Made by a program: the position numbers and the translations under genes. From Aquimonas voraii (GTDB lineage: Bacteria; Pseudomonadota; Gammaproteobacteria; Xanthomonadales; Xanthomonadaceae), in assembly GCF_900101825.1 (NCBI RefSeq), contig NZ_FNAG01000005.1, positions 62,001 through 126,000 on the forward strand: a stretch of 64,000 nt of DNA, given 5' to 3'. A model generated the notes under the pieces. That model had not been told where the DNA came from. It made no database searches and was given only the letters and a program-made list of their open reading frames with translations. Shown here piece by piece: positions 34,289 to 41,876 of this stretch; within the stretch, counting starts at the first letter, position 1, and each line of letters begins with the position of its first letter.

Positions 34289-35153
34289 GCACTCCAGACT
34301 GCACTGCGGATTCATCGGCCTGGGCGCCATGGGCGCGCCAATGGCCGGCCATCTCCACGCCCGCGGCCTGCTGGCCGCGGTCGGCAATCGCACCCGGGCG
34401 AAGGCGGAGGCACTCGCCGCCCAGCTCGGCGTGCGCGCAGCCGCTTCGGCATCGGACTTTGCCGACTGCGAGGTGGTGCTGCTCTGCGTCTCCGAAGACG
34501 CCGACGTGCTGCAGAACGTTCAGGCCCTGCGCGAAGTGCTGAAGCGCGGCGCGCGCGTTGTCGATCATTCGACGGTCAGCGCCGACACCGCGCGCGAGGC
34601 CGCGCGCCTGCTCGCCGAGCGCGGCATCGGCTTCATCGACGCGCCGGTCAGCGGCGGCGCCGAAGGCGCACGCAACGGCAAGCTCTCGATCATGGTCGGC
34701 GGACTTGCGGACGATCTTGAAGCGGTGCGCCCCGCGCTCGAGGCCTATGCCCTGCGCATCACCCACATGGGCGCGACCGGCGCCGGACAGAGCACCAAGG
34801 CGGTCAACCAGGTGCTGGTCGCCGGCATCAACGAGGCCGTCTGCGAAGGCCTGGCGCTGGGCGAGAAGCTCGGCCTCGATCCCGACAAGCTGCTGCCCAC
34901 CTTGGGCGCCGGCGCCGCCGGCAACTGGTTCCTCGACAAGCGCGGCGCCACCATGCTGCGCCGCGAGTACGTGCCCGGCTTCAAGTGCGCCCACCTGTTG
35001 AAGGACCTGCGCATCGTGCTCGGCATGGCCCAGAACGCCGGCGTCAACACCGCGGTGATCGAACAGGCCCTGGCCGACTACGCCCAGCTGGTCGAGCGCG
35101 GCCTGGGCGATGCCGATACCTCGGCGCTGATCGAGCTGAAGCGGCAGGGCTGA
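34281..35153 (+). CDS. NAD(P)-dependent 3-hydroxyisobutyrate dehydrogenase-like oxidoreductase
   Basis: The 290-residue protein belongs to the beta-hydroxyacid dehydrogenase family (3-hydroxyisobutyrate dehydrogenase, tartronate semialdehyde reductase, glyoxylate/succinic semialdehyde reductase). The N-terminal dinucleotide site is GFIGLGAMGAPMAGHL. DAPVSGGAEGARNG is the substrate-binding block, and the catalytic lysine is in GQSTKAVNQVLVAG. The cofactor strand ends VGNRTRAKAEAL, where N and R could favour NADP. It overlaps the end of speA by eight bases, so the two are translated together. That suggests, but does not prove, a role with an aldehyde formed in arginine or polyamine turnover. 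Confidence 0.88.
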   Translation: MAEHSRLHCGFIGLGAMGAPMAGHLHARGLLAAVGNRTRAKAEALAAQLGVRAAASASDFADCEVVLLCVSEDADVLQNVQALREVLKRGARVVDHSTVSADTAREAARLLAERGIGFIDAPVSGGAEGARNGKLSIMVGGLADDLEAVRPALEAYALRITHMGATGAGQSTKAVNQVLVAGINEAVCEGLALGEKLGLDPDKLLPTLGAGAAGNWFLDKRGATMLRREYVPGFKCAHLLKDLRIVLGMAQNAGVNTAVIEQALADYAQLVERGLGDADTSALIELKRQG

Positions 35154-35190
35154 GTCACCCGCGAAGCCTGATGTCGCTCCGGTAGCTTGG

Positions 35191-35275
35191 GCCAAGCGCA
35201 GCGCGGCCAAAAAGCGCGGCATTGAATCCCGAGGCGAGCGTTGAGCGTGCGATGTTGGGCCGCGCTGCGCTTGGC
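35191..35275. repeat. Perfect 18-bp inverted repeat after the speA operon
   Basis: GCCAAGCGCAGCGCGGCC (35191-35208) is matched exactly by its inverse at 35258-35275, with 49 bases between. It lies 37 bases after the oxidoreductase stop and could form a strong hairpin in the operon's 3' end. No T-run follows. The rest of the gap to 35403 shows nothing else. Confidence 0.7.
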
Positions 35276-35403
35276 CGAAGTCAGGCTCGGAGGATCTCCC
35301 CCGGCGCGGCGCCTGCTGACGTGGTTCCAGCGGGTCTGCCGGCTGGCATCCATCGCGCCTGCTGCGCAGACTGTGCCCCGGCCGACGTTCAGGTGCCCAC
35401 TCG

Positions 35404-36429
35404 ATGACAGACCTCCTCCTGCTGCTGGTCGGCTTCTCCGTGGGGGCGGCGGTGCTGCTGATGCTGGCGCTGGCGACGGCGTATCGCGGCCTCGACCTGC
35501 CGCCACAGTCGCGCGCGGCGGGCTGGGTGATGCTGCTGGGGCTCGCGCACACGCAGTGGTCGCATCTCGGCATGCTCGAGTCGGCGGCCGCGATGCCGCT
35601 GACGCGCAGCTATGTCCTCGTGCTGTTCCTGCAGTCGCTGGGCTTCTACTGGCTGCTGCTCGGCCTGCTGCGGCGGCACGAGGACTGGCGGCGCTGGGAG
35701 TGGAGCCTGCCGCTGCTGGTGCTGGCGGCGGGCGCAGGGGTGCCGCTGGTCTGGGCGATTCCGCTCGCGCTCGGCATGGGTACGGCCTTCGCCCTGCATC
35801 TGGCCCTGTTGGTGTATCGGCTGCGCGCGCTGCGGCGCTGGTTCCGGCTGGAGCTGCCGGTGGTGCTGGTGTTCGCAGTGATGGGCATGACGATCGGCAT
35901 CGCTGGGGTGTGGGCGCCCTTCGGTCTGGGCTGGGCAGCCTATGTGCAGACCTATGCCTGGATGATCGCGATCGGTTTCTTCGGCGTGCTCTGGCTGCTG
36001 CTGGCGGTCCCGGACATCGCCAGCAAGACCCAGGAGGCGGTGGCGCAGAGCTATGCCCAGAGCACCCTTGGGCGAGTCGACGTGCAGGCCAAGCTGGCCG
36101 AGCTGACGCGACTGTTCGAGGTCGAGCGCATCCACCGCGACGAGGGTCTGAGCCTGGCCCGCGTCGCCGAGCTGATGGCGCTGTCCACCCACCAGCTGTC
36201 CGAGCTGGTCAATGCGCATCTCGGCATCGGCTTCTCGAAGCTGGTGCGCCAGCACCGGGTGCGTGATGCGCAGCGGATGCTGGTCGAAGAGCCCCGCGCC
36301 TCGGTGCTGTCGGTCGGCCTGGCGGTGGGCTTTGCCTCGCAGTCGACCTTCTATGTCGCCTTCAAGGACGAGCTCGGCGTGGTGCCGGGGCAGTACCGCA
36401 AGCAGGCGCTGGGGTCGGGGTCAGATTAG
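35404..36429 (+). CDS. Membrane-bound AraC-family transcriptional regulator
   Basis: The 341-residue protein has six or seven hydrophobic helices in its first 205 residues, then a cytoplasmic AraC-type DNA-binding domain (about 228-335). The first helix-turn-helix is LSLARVAELMALSTHQLSELV; the second is around VLSVGLAVGFASQSTFYVAFKDE, followed by VPGQYRK, the standard AraC ending. Such 7TM-AraC proteins probably sense a membrane or periplasmic signal and control nearby genes. No target operator could be assigned. The last residues GSGSD lie beyond the conserved domain. It is separated from the oxidoreductase by 250 bases and is likely its own unit. Confidence 0.87.
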   Translation: MTDLLLLLVGFSVGAAVLLMLALATAYRGLDLPPQSRAAGWVMLLGLAHTQWSHLGMLESAAAMPLTRSYVLVLFLQSLGFYWLLLGLLRRHEDWRRWEWSLPLLVLAAGAGVPLVWAIPLALGMGTAFALHLALLVYRLRALRRWFRLELPVVLVFAVMGMTIGIAGVWAPFGLGWAAYVQTYAWMIAIGFFGVLWLLLAVPDIASKTQEAVAQSYAQSTLGRVDVQAKLAELTRLFEVERIHRDEGLSLARVAELMALSTHQLSELVNAHLGIGFSKLVRQHRVRDAQRMLVEEPRASVLSVGLAVGFASQSTFYVAFKDELGVVPGQYRKQALGSGSD

Positions 36430-36770
36430 AAACGGGGAAGGCTCGCTCCCGCCAGCGCGAACCCTTCGCCTGCTCATGGGGTGGGTCCTGACCCACCGGA
36501 CCTCGCCTCCGCCGCACGCGCTTCGCGCGGGATCGAATCACGCGGGGCGGCCCCGGTGCGGTGGCTCGATTGCCGATCCGCCGAGGCGAGGATTCCGCTC
36601 CGCTGGGTCAATGATCCTTCCGATGGGTTCCGGATGATCTTTCTGGAAGCGCGTAAGGTATTGATTCCATTGCGCTGTGGCTACGCAGTGTTCCGGTGTG
36701 ATCGATCCGGAAGCCGGCGGCGGCGGCGGGCGCAGAACCTGCGGTCCTCTTCCACCACGAGGGTCGCCCC
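36430..36770. other. Intergenic region with one REP-like palindrome
   Basis: The 341-base gap holds GGTGGGTCCTGACCCACC at 36480-36497. The remainder, upstream of two small membrane protein genes, shows no recognisable riboswitch, terminator or small gene. Confidence 0.5.
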
Positions 36771-37211
36771 ATGCTCAGCCTAGAAGACTTCGTTGTAACG
36801 CACGTCGCTTATGCGGTGTATCTGATCGCCTCGATCGGCCTGACGATCTGGGTCGCGCGGGCCTTGTCCTCGAGCGGCGAGATGTTCCTCATCCGCTGCT
36901 TTGGCCAGGACGAAGAGCTCGCCCGCAGCACCAACCGCCTCCTGGTGATCGGCTTCTATCTCGTCAATCTGGGATTCGTCTGCTACCGCCTCGCGGGCTG
37001 GAACGCCGGGCCCGTCGAGCTGGTGCCGGCGGTCGGCTCACGGGTCGGCATCACGCTGCTGGTGCTCGGCGGCATGCACTTCTTCAACATGGTGATGATT
37101 GCCCGCCTGGGGCACACCGTGAACCGCTGGGTGCGCTCGCAGCGGCGCATGGAATCCGAGCTTGAGCTGACGTCCGTACTCCCGCAGCGGCCGGCGGAGT
37201 CGCAGCCGTGA
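36771..37211 (+). CDS. Hypothetical three-helix membrane protein
   Basis: The 146-residue protein has three hydrophobic helices (about residues 9-30, 55-78 and 90-112), a cytoplasmic basic stretch (RWVRSQRRMESE) and an unconserved tail. The motif STNRLLVIGFYLVNLGFVCYRL resembles small membrane proteins of unknown function in gammaproteobacteria. It overlaps the next gene by four bases (GTGA), so the two are translationally coupled. No function is proposed. Confidence 0.65.
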   Translation: MLSLEDFVVTHVAYAVYLIASIGLTIWVARALSSSGEMFLIRCFGQDEELARSTNRLLVIGFYLVNLGFVCYRLAGWNAGPVELVPAVGSRVGITLLVLGGMHFFNMVMIARLGHTVNRWVRSQRRMESELELTSVLPQRPAESQP

Positions 37212-37705
37212 ACTCCTCCTCTGCCTCGGCGACTCCGCGAGCCGTGGCGGCCAACCTCGACCCGGGCTGTGCCCGGGCCGAGCGCATCGCCCGAAGGCCC
37301 TACCGCTTGTTGCTGCTGCACACGCTGGAAGCGACCTTTGTCGCCGTTGCTGTCGGTTCCGCCGCGGTGAGTGCCTGTCTGGCGCTGATTTTCGCGCTGG
37401 GCTCGGACGCCGCGGTGTCGCTGGCGGATCTCGCGGCCTATCCCTTGCTCGTCCTCGCGGTGGCCTTCGTGGCCAGCTTCATCGGCGGCCCGCCGGCACT
37501 GCTGCTCTGCGCGCCGCTGTGGGCGTGGTTGCTGCGACATCGCGAGGCCGACCCACTGAGCTTCGCGGTCGTCGGCGCGCTGCCGGCGCTCGCGCTGCTG
37601 CTCTGGGATGCCAGTCTTGCCACGCTGTTCCTGATCTACGGCGTTCCCGTGAGTCTGATCACCTATGTCCTGATCCAGCGTCTGGCGCGCACGCATCGCC
37701 TTTGA
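37208..37705 (+). CDS. Hypothetical four-helix membrane protein
   Basis: The 165-residue protein starts at GTG within the GTGA overlap with the preceding gene. After about 35 basic N-terminal residues it has hydrophobic segments near 38-65, 75-98, 100-112 and 120-155. No known motif was recognised. The coupling with its neighbour suggests the two form a small membrane complex, which is inference only. Confidence 0.6.
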   Translation: MNSSSASATPRAVAANLDPGCARAERIARRPYRLLLLHTLEATFVAVAVGSAAVSACLALIFALGSDAAVSLADLAAYPLLVLAVAFVASFIGGPPALLLCAPLWAWLLRHREADPLSFAVVGALPALALLLWDASLATLFLIYGVPVSLITYVLIQRLARTHRL

Positions 37706-38036
37706 GGGCGCCGCGGCGCGCCACAACTGGGCGGTTGCGAATGGCCGCCTACAAACCGCCAACAAACCCGCACCAAACCCGCAGCTGAACCCGGGCGCTG
37801 CGATCTCTAGTCTCTGCATCGTCCAGCGCGGCCACGGATTCGGCCCGCTGTGTGTATGACCTGGCCTTTGTGGGCAGGGTCGGCGGGGCTCGGACGTTCC
37901 GGGCAGTCTTTCGGCTTGGCTTTGCTTCTTCGCGTGTATCGGTGTCTTTGGCGCCCGGGCTGCTTGTGCGGTCCGGGCGTTTTCGTTCGCGCGCTGTTCG
38001 AAAAGGCCGAAGCGCCTTGCGCGGGCGAACGCAGGC
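37706..38036. other. Intergenic region with a terminator, possible small RNA
   Basis: The 331-base gap between convergent units has no credible protein gene. From about 37800 on, the plus strand is rich in short GC stems and runs into the terminator at 37952-37984, so a small RNA or a long 3' UTR is possible. No promoter was identified. Confidence 0.3.
37952..37984 (+). terminator. Intrinsic terminator on the plus strand
   Basis: CGCCCGG (37952-37958) pairs with CCGGGCG (37973-37979) and is followed by TTTTCGTT. The 14-base loop is larger than usual. It could end the two-gene membrane protein unit about 250 bases upstream, or a separate small RNA. Confidence 0.5.
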
Positions 38037-38639
38037 TTACACCGTGCCGCGGTTCTTCCCGATCCAGGGCCGGTAGTACTCGCGGATCCTCGCCATGTCG
38101 TCATCGAGGGAGTCGGTCATCCGCAGCAGGGGCCCGATGCCGATGACCTTTTCCGGATAGTGGAAGTACACGCACAGCACCGGCACCTCGGCGGCGCGGG
38201 CGATACGCCAGAAGCCGGACTTCCAGTGCTCGACGCGGCGGCGTGTGCCCTCGGGCGCCAGCGCCACCCACAGGGTTTCGCGGCTGCGGTAGCGCTCGGC
38301 CACCTGTTCGACCACGCCGGCACTGCTGCTGCGATTGACCGGGAAACCGCCCAACCGCCGCAGCACCCAGCCGATCGGGCCGCTGAACAGCTCGGCCTTG
38401 GCCATGAAGCTGATGTCCACGCCCAGCGCAATCCGCACCAGCAGGCCCCAGACCGCGTCCCAGCCCGAGGAGTGCGGAGCGACGATGATCATCAGCCTGT
38501 GTTCGCTTGGAAATTCGCCGCGCACCCGCCAGCCGCCGAGCCGCAGCGCGCTGCGCGCCAGCCAGCGGGTGAAGGCGCCGCCGCGGCGCGGCGCGCAGTC
38601 AGGCAGAGGCTGATGAACGGGCGTGTCGAGCGGCAGCAT
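38037..38639 (-). CDS. 1-acylglycerol-3-phosphate acyltransferase-like protein (PlsC domain)
   Basis: The 200-residue protein has the glycerolipid acyltransferase motifs: HSSGWD (the HX4D box, in IIVAPHSSGWDAVWG), FPVNRSS and APEGTRRR (the EGTR box). It is short and lacks a strong N-terminal membrane helix, so it resembles the small PlsC-like proteins of unknown acceptor common in bacteria. It probably transfers an acyl group to a lysophospholipid or related lipid at the inner membrane. Its ATG overlaps the stop codon of arfB (ATGA), so the two are coupled, although no shared role is known. Confidence 0.82.
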   Translation of the reverse strand: MLPLDTPVHQPLPDCAPRRGGAFTRWLARSALRLGGWRVRGEFPSEHRLMIIVAPHSSGWDAVWGLLVRIALGVDISFMAKAELFSGPIGWVLRRLGGFPVNRSSSAGVVEQVAERYRSRETLWVALAPEGTRRRVEHWKSGFWRIARAAEVPVLCVYFHYPEKVIGIGPLLRMTDSLDDDMARIREYYRPWIGKNRGTV

Positions 38640-39064
38640 CAGTCGTGGTCCGTCGCGCGGGCGGCGCGCTGGCGCTTGATGCCGGCGCGCTCGCGTTTGC
38701 TGGACAGGCGCCGCTCTTGCGAGCCCTTGGTGGGCTTGGTGGCGATGCGCGGCTTCGGCGGCTTGAGCACCGCCTGGATCAGCGCCAGCAGGCGTTCGCG
38801 CGCGTCCTCGCGATTGCGGTCCTGGCTGCGGTAGCGCTGGGCCTGGATGATCACCACGCCGTCTTCGGTGATGCGGCTGTCGCGACGCGCCAGCAGTCGG
38901 GCCTTCAAGGGCGCCGGCAGCGCATCGGAATTCGCTGCATCGAAGCGCAGTTCGACCGCGGTCGCGACCTTGTTGACGTTCTGCCCGCCGGGGCCGGACG
39001 AACGCACGAAGCGTTCCTCGAGCTCTTCGTCAGGGATGGCGATGGAGGGCGTGATGCGGAGCAT
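38639..39064 (-). CDS. arfB: Alternative ribosome-rescue peptidyl-tRNA hydrolase
   Basis: The 141-residue protein has the release-factor-like GGQ domain: the catalytic motif is in SSGPGGQNVNKVATAVELRFD (about residues 21-41). A basic C-terminal tail (KPTKGSQERRLSSKRERAGIKRQR) is the part that enters the empty mRNA channel of stalled ribosomes. It should release peptides from nonstop complexes in the cytoplasm. The start MLRITPSIAIPDEEL matches other ArfB (YaeJ) proteins; an upstream in-frame ATG adds 29 residues that run into repeat sequence. It overlaps the PlsC-like gene by four bases. Confidence 0.92.
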   Translation of the reverse strand: MLRITPSIAIPDEELEERFVRSSGPGGQNVNKVATAVELRFDAANSDALPAPLKARLLARRDSRITEDGVVIIQAQRYRSQDRNREDARERLLALIQAVLKPPKPRIATKPTKGSQERRLSSKRERAGIKRQRAARATDHD

Positions 39065-39110
39065 GGGCAGGGTTCGCGGGGGCTGCGGGATTGTAGCGAG
39101 CGTTGAGAGC

Positions 39111-39243
39111 GGGGATTGGGGATTGGGGCAAGAGCCTCCCTCTCCCCCCACGCCTCTCCCACAAGGGGAGAGGGGAGCCGCATGCAGTGGGATGGGGCGC
39201 TAGCTCGGATTGCCAATCCCGAATCCCCAATCCCGAATCCCGG
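39111..39243. repeat. Inverted heptad-array unit B with nested single MITE arm
   Basis: The left array is GGGGATT x2 plus GGGG (39111-39128). The right array has four inverted heptads (39213-39243). The core holds a CCCTCTCC/GGAGAGGGG arm at 39131-39178, related to the element at 2822-2988. The right array overlaps the 3' end of truC and encodes its last residues. Confidence 0.75.
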
Positions 39244-39952
39244 CGGGCGGCAACGCCGCCCGCCACCCGAACCGCTCCAGCAGCGCCGCGAACTCGCCGT
39301 CGACGGGCGCTTCGATGTCGAGCCGGCGACCGTCGGACGGATGGTCGAAGGCGATCCGCCAGGCGTGCAGCAGCATGCGGTGGCAGCGGAACTCGGCGCG
39401 GAACAGGCGGTTGTGGCGGCCGTCACCGTGACTGGTGTCGCCGATCAGGTGGTGGTGGATGTGTTTGAGGTGCCGGCGCAGCTGGCGGTAGCGGCCGGTC
39501 TCGGGCTGCATCGCCAGCAGGCTGTAGCGCGCGGTCTCGAAGCCGCCCATGGGGTGGGGCAGTTCGATTGTCGCCAGCCGGCGGTAGTGGCTGATCGCCG
39601 GCTTCGGCTCGGGCTTGCCGGGCGCATCCAGCGCGTGCTCGATGCAGCCGGAGTCTTCGGTCCAGCCGCGCACCACCGCGAGATAGGTCTTCTCCACGCT
39701 GCGGCCCATGAACTGCTCGCCGAGTGCGGCGGCCGTGCTCTTGTCGAAGGCCAGCAGCAGGGCGCCCGAAGTGGCGCGGTCCAGCCGATGGGCGAGGAAG
39801 CAGCGCTGGCCGAGCTGCTCGCGCAGCTGGTCGAGCAGGAAGCGGTCCTCGTGCGCGGCGATCTGGCTGCGGTGGGCCAACAGGCCCGCCGGCTTGTTGA
39901 CCACGGCCAGGGCCTCGTCACGGTAGAGCAGGTCGAGCGGAGCCTCGGACAT
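39200..39952 (-). CDS. truC: tRNA pseudouridine(65) synthase
   Basis: The 250-residue protein is an RluA-family pseudouridine synthase. The catalytic aspartate is in HRLDRATSGALL, VNKPAGLLAHRS is the N-terminal family block, and the signature QLRRHLKHIHHHLIGDTSHGDG is specific to TruC, which modifies U65 of some tRNAs. There is no S4 domain, as expected for TruC. The last dozen residues, GIRDWGFGIGNPS, are translated from the heptad repeat at 39213-39243, so the repeat has extended or replaced the original C-terminus. It is divergent from hemF with 65 bases between starts. Confidence 0.92.
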   Translation of the reverse strand: MSEAPLDLLYRDEALAVVNKPAGLLAHRSQIAAHEDRFLLDQLREQLGQRCFLAHRLDRATSGALLLAFDKSTAAALGEQFMGRSVEKTYLAVVRGWTEDSGCIEHALDAPGKPEPKPAISHYRRLATIELPHPMGGFETARYSLLAMQPETGRYRQLRRHLKHIHHHLIGDTSHGDGRHNRLFRAEFRCHRMLLHAWRIAFDHPSDGRRLDIEAPVDGEFAALLERFGWRAALPPAGIRDWGFGIGNPS

Positions 39953-40017
39953 CGGGGCAGGCGTCTGAACACGGCCGGCTATGATGCCCGACCCTTTCGC
40001 ACGCACGAACTCCCGCC

Positions 40018-40950
40018 ATGCAGCCCATCGACACCGTGGCCGACTACCTGCGCGGCCTGCAGGACCGCATCTGCAGCGCCATCGAGGGCGCCGACGGCGC
40101 CGCGCGCTTTGCCGAAGACGCATGGCAGCGCGCCGAGGGCGGCGGCGGGCGCACCCGCGTGCTGCGCGAGGGCGCGGTGTTCGAGCAGGCTGGCATCGGT
40201 TTCTCGGACGTCAGCGGCGAGCGCCTGCCGCCCTCGGCCAGCGCCGCTCGACCCGAGCTGGCCGGTGCGTCCTGGCGCGCGGTCGGCGTGTCGCTGGTCT
40301 TCCATCCGCGCAATCCGTACCTCCCCACCACCCACGCCAACGTGCGCCACTTTCGAGCGATGCGCGACGGCGAGGTGGTGGGCTGGTGGTTCGGCGGCGG
40401 CTTTGATCTCACGCCCTTCTATCCGATCGATGAGGACGTGCTGCACTGGCACCGCACCGCGCGCGCGCTGTGCGAGCCCTTCGGCGGCGAAGCGCGCTAT
40501 GCCGCGCACAAGCGCTGGTGCGACGAGTACTTCTTCCTGAAGCACCGCGGCGAGACCCGCGGCGTCGGCGGCCTGTTCTTCGACGACCTGCACGAGGATT
40601 TCGAGCGCGACTTCGCCTACCTGCAGGCGGTGGGCAACGGCTTCCTCGATGCCTATCTGCCGATCGTCGAGCGTCGCCGCGACACGCCCTACGGCGAGCG
40701 CGAGCGCGAGTTCCAGCTCTACCGTCGCGGCCGCTACGTCGAGTTCAACCTGGTCTGGGACCGCGGCACCCTGTTCGGCCTGCAGAGCGGCGGCCGCACC
40801 GAGTCCATCCTGATGAGCCTGCCCCCGCGCGTGCGCTTCGAGTACGGCTACACGCCCGCGCCCGGCAGCGCCGAGGCCCGCCTCAACGACTACCTGCGGC
40901 CGCGGGAGTGGCTTGGGAGCGGGGATTCGGGATTGGGGATTGGGGATTGA
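40018..40950 (+). CDS. hemF: Oxygen-dependent coproporphyrinogen III oxidase
   Basis: The 310-residue enzyme decarboxylates coproporphyrinogen III to protoporphyrinogen IX using oxygen, in the cytoplasm. The family's blocks are present: [69 protein letters not shown] and the C-terminal ILMSLPP with YLRPREWL. Normal HemF proteins end at about this last block. Here the reading continues [11 protein letters not shown], translated from heptads of the repeat at 40921-40948, and the stop codon TGA is part of the repeat. HemW in the same window belongs to a family once named as the oxygen-independent counterpart, but it is a heme chaperone. Confidence 0.95.
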   Translation: MQPIDTVADYLRGLQDRICSAIEGADGAARFAEDAWQRAEGGGGRTRVLREGAVFEQAGIGFSDVSGERLPPSASAARPELAGASWRAVGVSLVFHPRNPYLPTTHANVRHFRAMRDGEVVGWWFGGGFDLTPFYPIDEDVLHWHRTARALCEPFGGEARYAAHKRWCDEYFFLKHRGETRGVGGLFFDDLHEDFERDFAYLQAVGNGFLDAYLPIVERRRDTPYGEREREFQLYRRGRYVEFNLVWDRGTLFGLQSGGRTESILMSLPPRVRFEYGYTPAPGSAEARLNDYLRPREWLGSGDSGLGIGD

Positions 40951-41077
40951 ACCATCGAGGCTTCGCAAGCGGCTGCGTGCCGGATCTTGGACTCGAGAGG
41001 CGCGCTCATCGCAGCTGCGCGCGCAAACCTCGATGCGCCTCGACAGCCGTCGGCCAATCCCGAATCCCGAATCCCGG
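40921..41077. repeat. Inverted heptad-array unit C
   Basis: The left array is GGGGATT, CGGGATT, GGGGATT x2 (40921-40948), inside the end of hemF. The right array is CCAATCC, CGAATCC x2 (41054-41077). About 105 bp without a gene lie between. Confidence 0.75.
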
Positions 41078-41083
41078 CTCTCC

Positions 41084-41220
41084 AAATAAAAACCCCGGAA
41101 CCGAGGGGGAGCGGTTCCGGGGTCGGGGGCGCGGGCCTGGCCGGGGGGAGCCGTGGACCGCGCGGATTCACTCGGAGGGGGAGGGAGTGAATCGCGGAGG
41201 GCGGCGTTGCACCGCCGGGA
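41084..41220 (-). ncRNA. sX13-like small RNA with C-rich loops, distal copy
   Basis: On the minus strand the RNA would have a 5' hairpin (near 41200-41216), then GATTCACTC/GAGTGAATC (41165-41193) with loop CCUCCCCCUCC, a second hairpin (41130-41162) with inner loop UCCCCCCG, and a terminator CGGTTCC-type stem of 11 bp (41093-41122) with loop CUCCCCCU, followed by TTTTTATTT. This plan of three hairpins with C-rich loops and a position behind polA match sX13 of Xanthomonas as I remember it. The 5' end is estimated. It may act as an antisense RNA on G-rich translation start sites. It differs from the proximal copy in sequence but keeps every hairpin. Confidence 0.75.
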
Positions 41221-41330
41221 TCAAAGATTGCGTCGGGGGCGGGGAGTTCAAGCGGGCGGTCGAAAGTGTTCAGCGGCGCTTTAGGCGCTGCGGGCTGCCA
41301 GGTGTGCCGTGTGCGCTTTCGCGGGCCCGG

Positions 41331-41462
41331 AAATAGAAAGCCCCGAGAGCCGGGGGGAGCTCTCGGGGCTTGGGGGCCGGAAGGCGGTCGGGGGGAACCA
41401 GTCCTTCCGTGTATTCACTCAAGGGGGAGGGAGTGAATCGATCCGGCGTTGCGCCGGACGTG
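41331..41462 (-). ncRNA. sX13-like small RNA with C-rich loops, polA-proximal copy
   Basis: Read on the minus strand: 5' hairpin TCCGGCG/CGCCGGA (41442-41458); ATTCACTC/GAGTGAAT (41413-41438) with loop CCUCCCCCUU; CGGAAGG/CCTTCCG (41378-41409) with inner loop UCCCCCCG; and a perfect 12-bp terminator stem (41339-41370) with loop UCCCCCCG followed by TTTCTATTT. The order and loops match the distal copy, about 110 bases further on. A possible -10 box TAAGAT lies at 41469-41474. The gene follows polA on the same strand, the position of Spot 42, ErsA and sX13 in other gammaproteobacteria (from memory). Confidence 0.8.
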
Positions 41463-41468
41463 CTGCGC

Positions 41469-41474
41469 ATCTTA
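41469..41474 (-). promoter_or_regulatory. Possible -10 box (TAAGAT) of the proximal small RNA
   Basis: TAAGAT on the minus strand lies about ten bases before the estimated RNA start, inside a stretch of lower GC content (about 41465-41545) than its surroundings. No good -35 hexamer is seen, so an activator may be needed. Confidence 0.35.
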
Positions 41475-41876
41475 CGCGTTCATTCTGAAAGTCCCGTGAC
41501 TGCCGGCGTGACGATTGAACACAATTAATCTTTCGTTCATCCGGAAGTGTGCGCTTCGTATCGCGCGCGATGGCTCGGCGTCACGCAACAACTGTGCGTC
41601 AATCTGGATATTTCAGACAATTCTGATGGATAGAGCCCTGCTCCGGCGTGCAAGTGCTTGATCTGAAAGCGCGAGCCGCCGCCGGTCCTGCCCATCTGGG
41701 CGGTGCCTTGGTTTCGTTTGGACCACTAGGACGAAGGTCGAAGATTCCGCGCTGATGGGCGCTTGATGCCGACTCAGCGGGCGCCAGCGGGCGAAACAGT
41801 CATGCCTGCGCGAGCGCGGGTCCCCCCGCCATCGGCCCCAATGCCAGCCGGGCCGGGCGGGGACCGACGGAGGCCC
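41475..41876. other. polA 3' region upstream of the small RNA genes
   Basis: About 400 bases without a protein gene. The part at 41500-41545 (ATTGAACACAATTAATC and nearby) is unusually AT-rich for this genome and may carry regulatory sites for the downstream small RNA. No polA terminator was identified. Confidence 0.35.

Noticed and set aside
37855-38076. Small plus-strand frame after the terminator region
   Set aside because: Its translation is Arg/Ser-rich without any conserved feature, it crosses the intrinsic terminator, and it overlaps the end of the PlsC-like gene on the other strand.
41084-41462. CsrA/RsmA-sequestering RNA on the plus strand (GGA in hairpin loops)
   Set aside because: The plus strand does show GGGGGA loops, but the T-runs that make terminators follow the stems on the minus strand, which is also the strand of polA. 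C-rich-loop RNA is the better reading.
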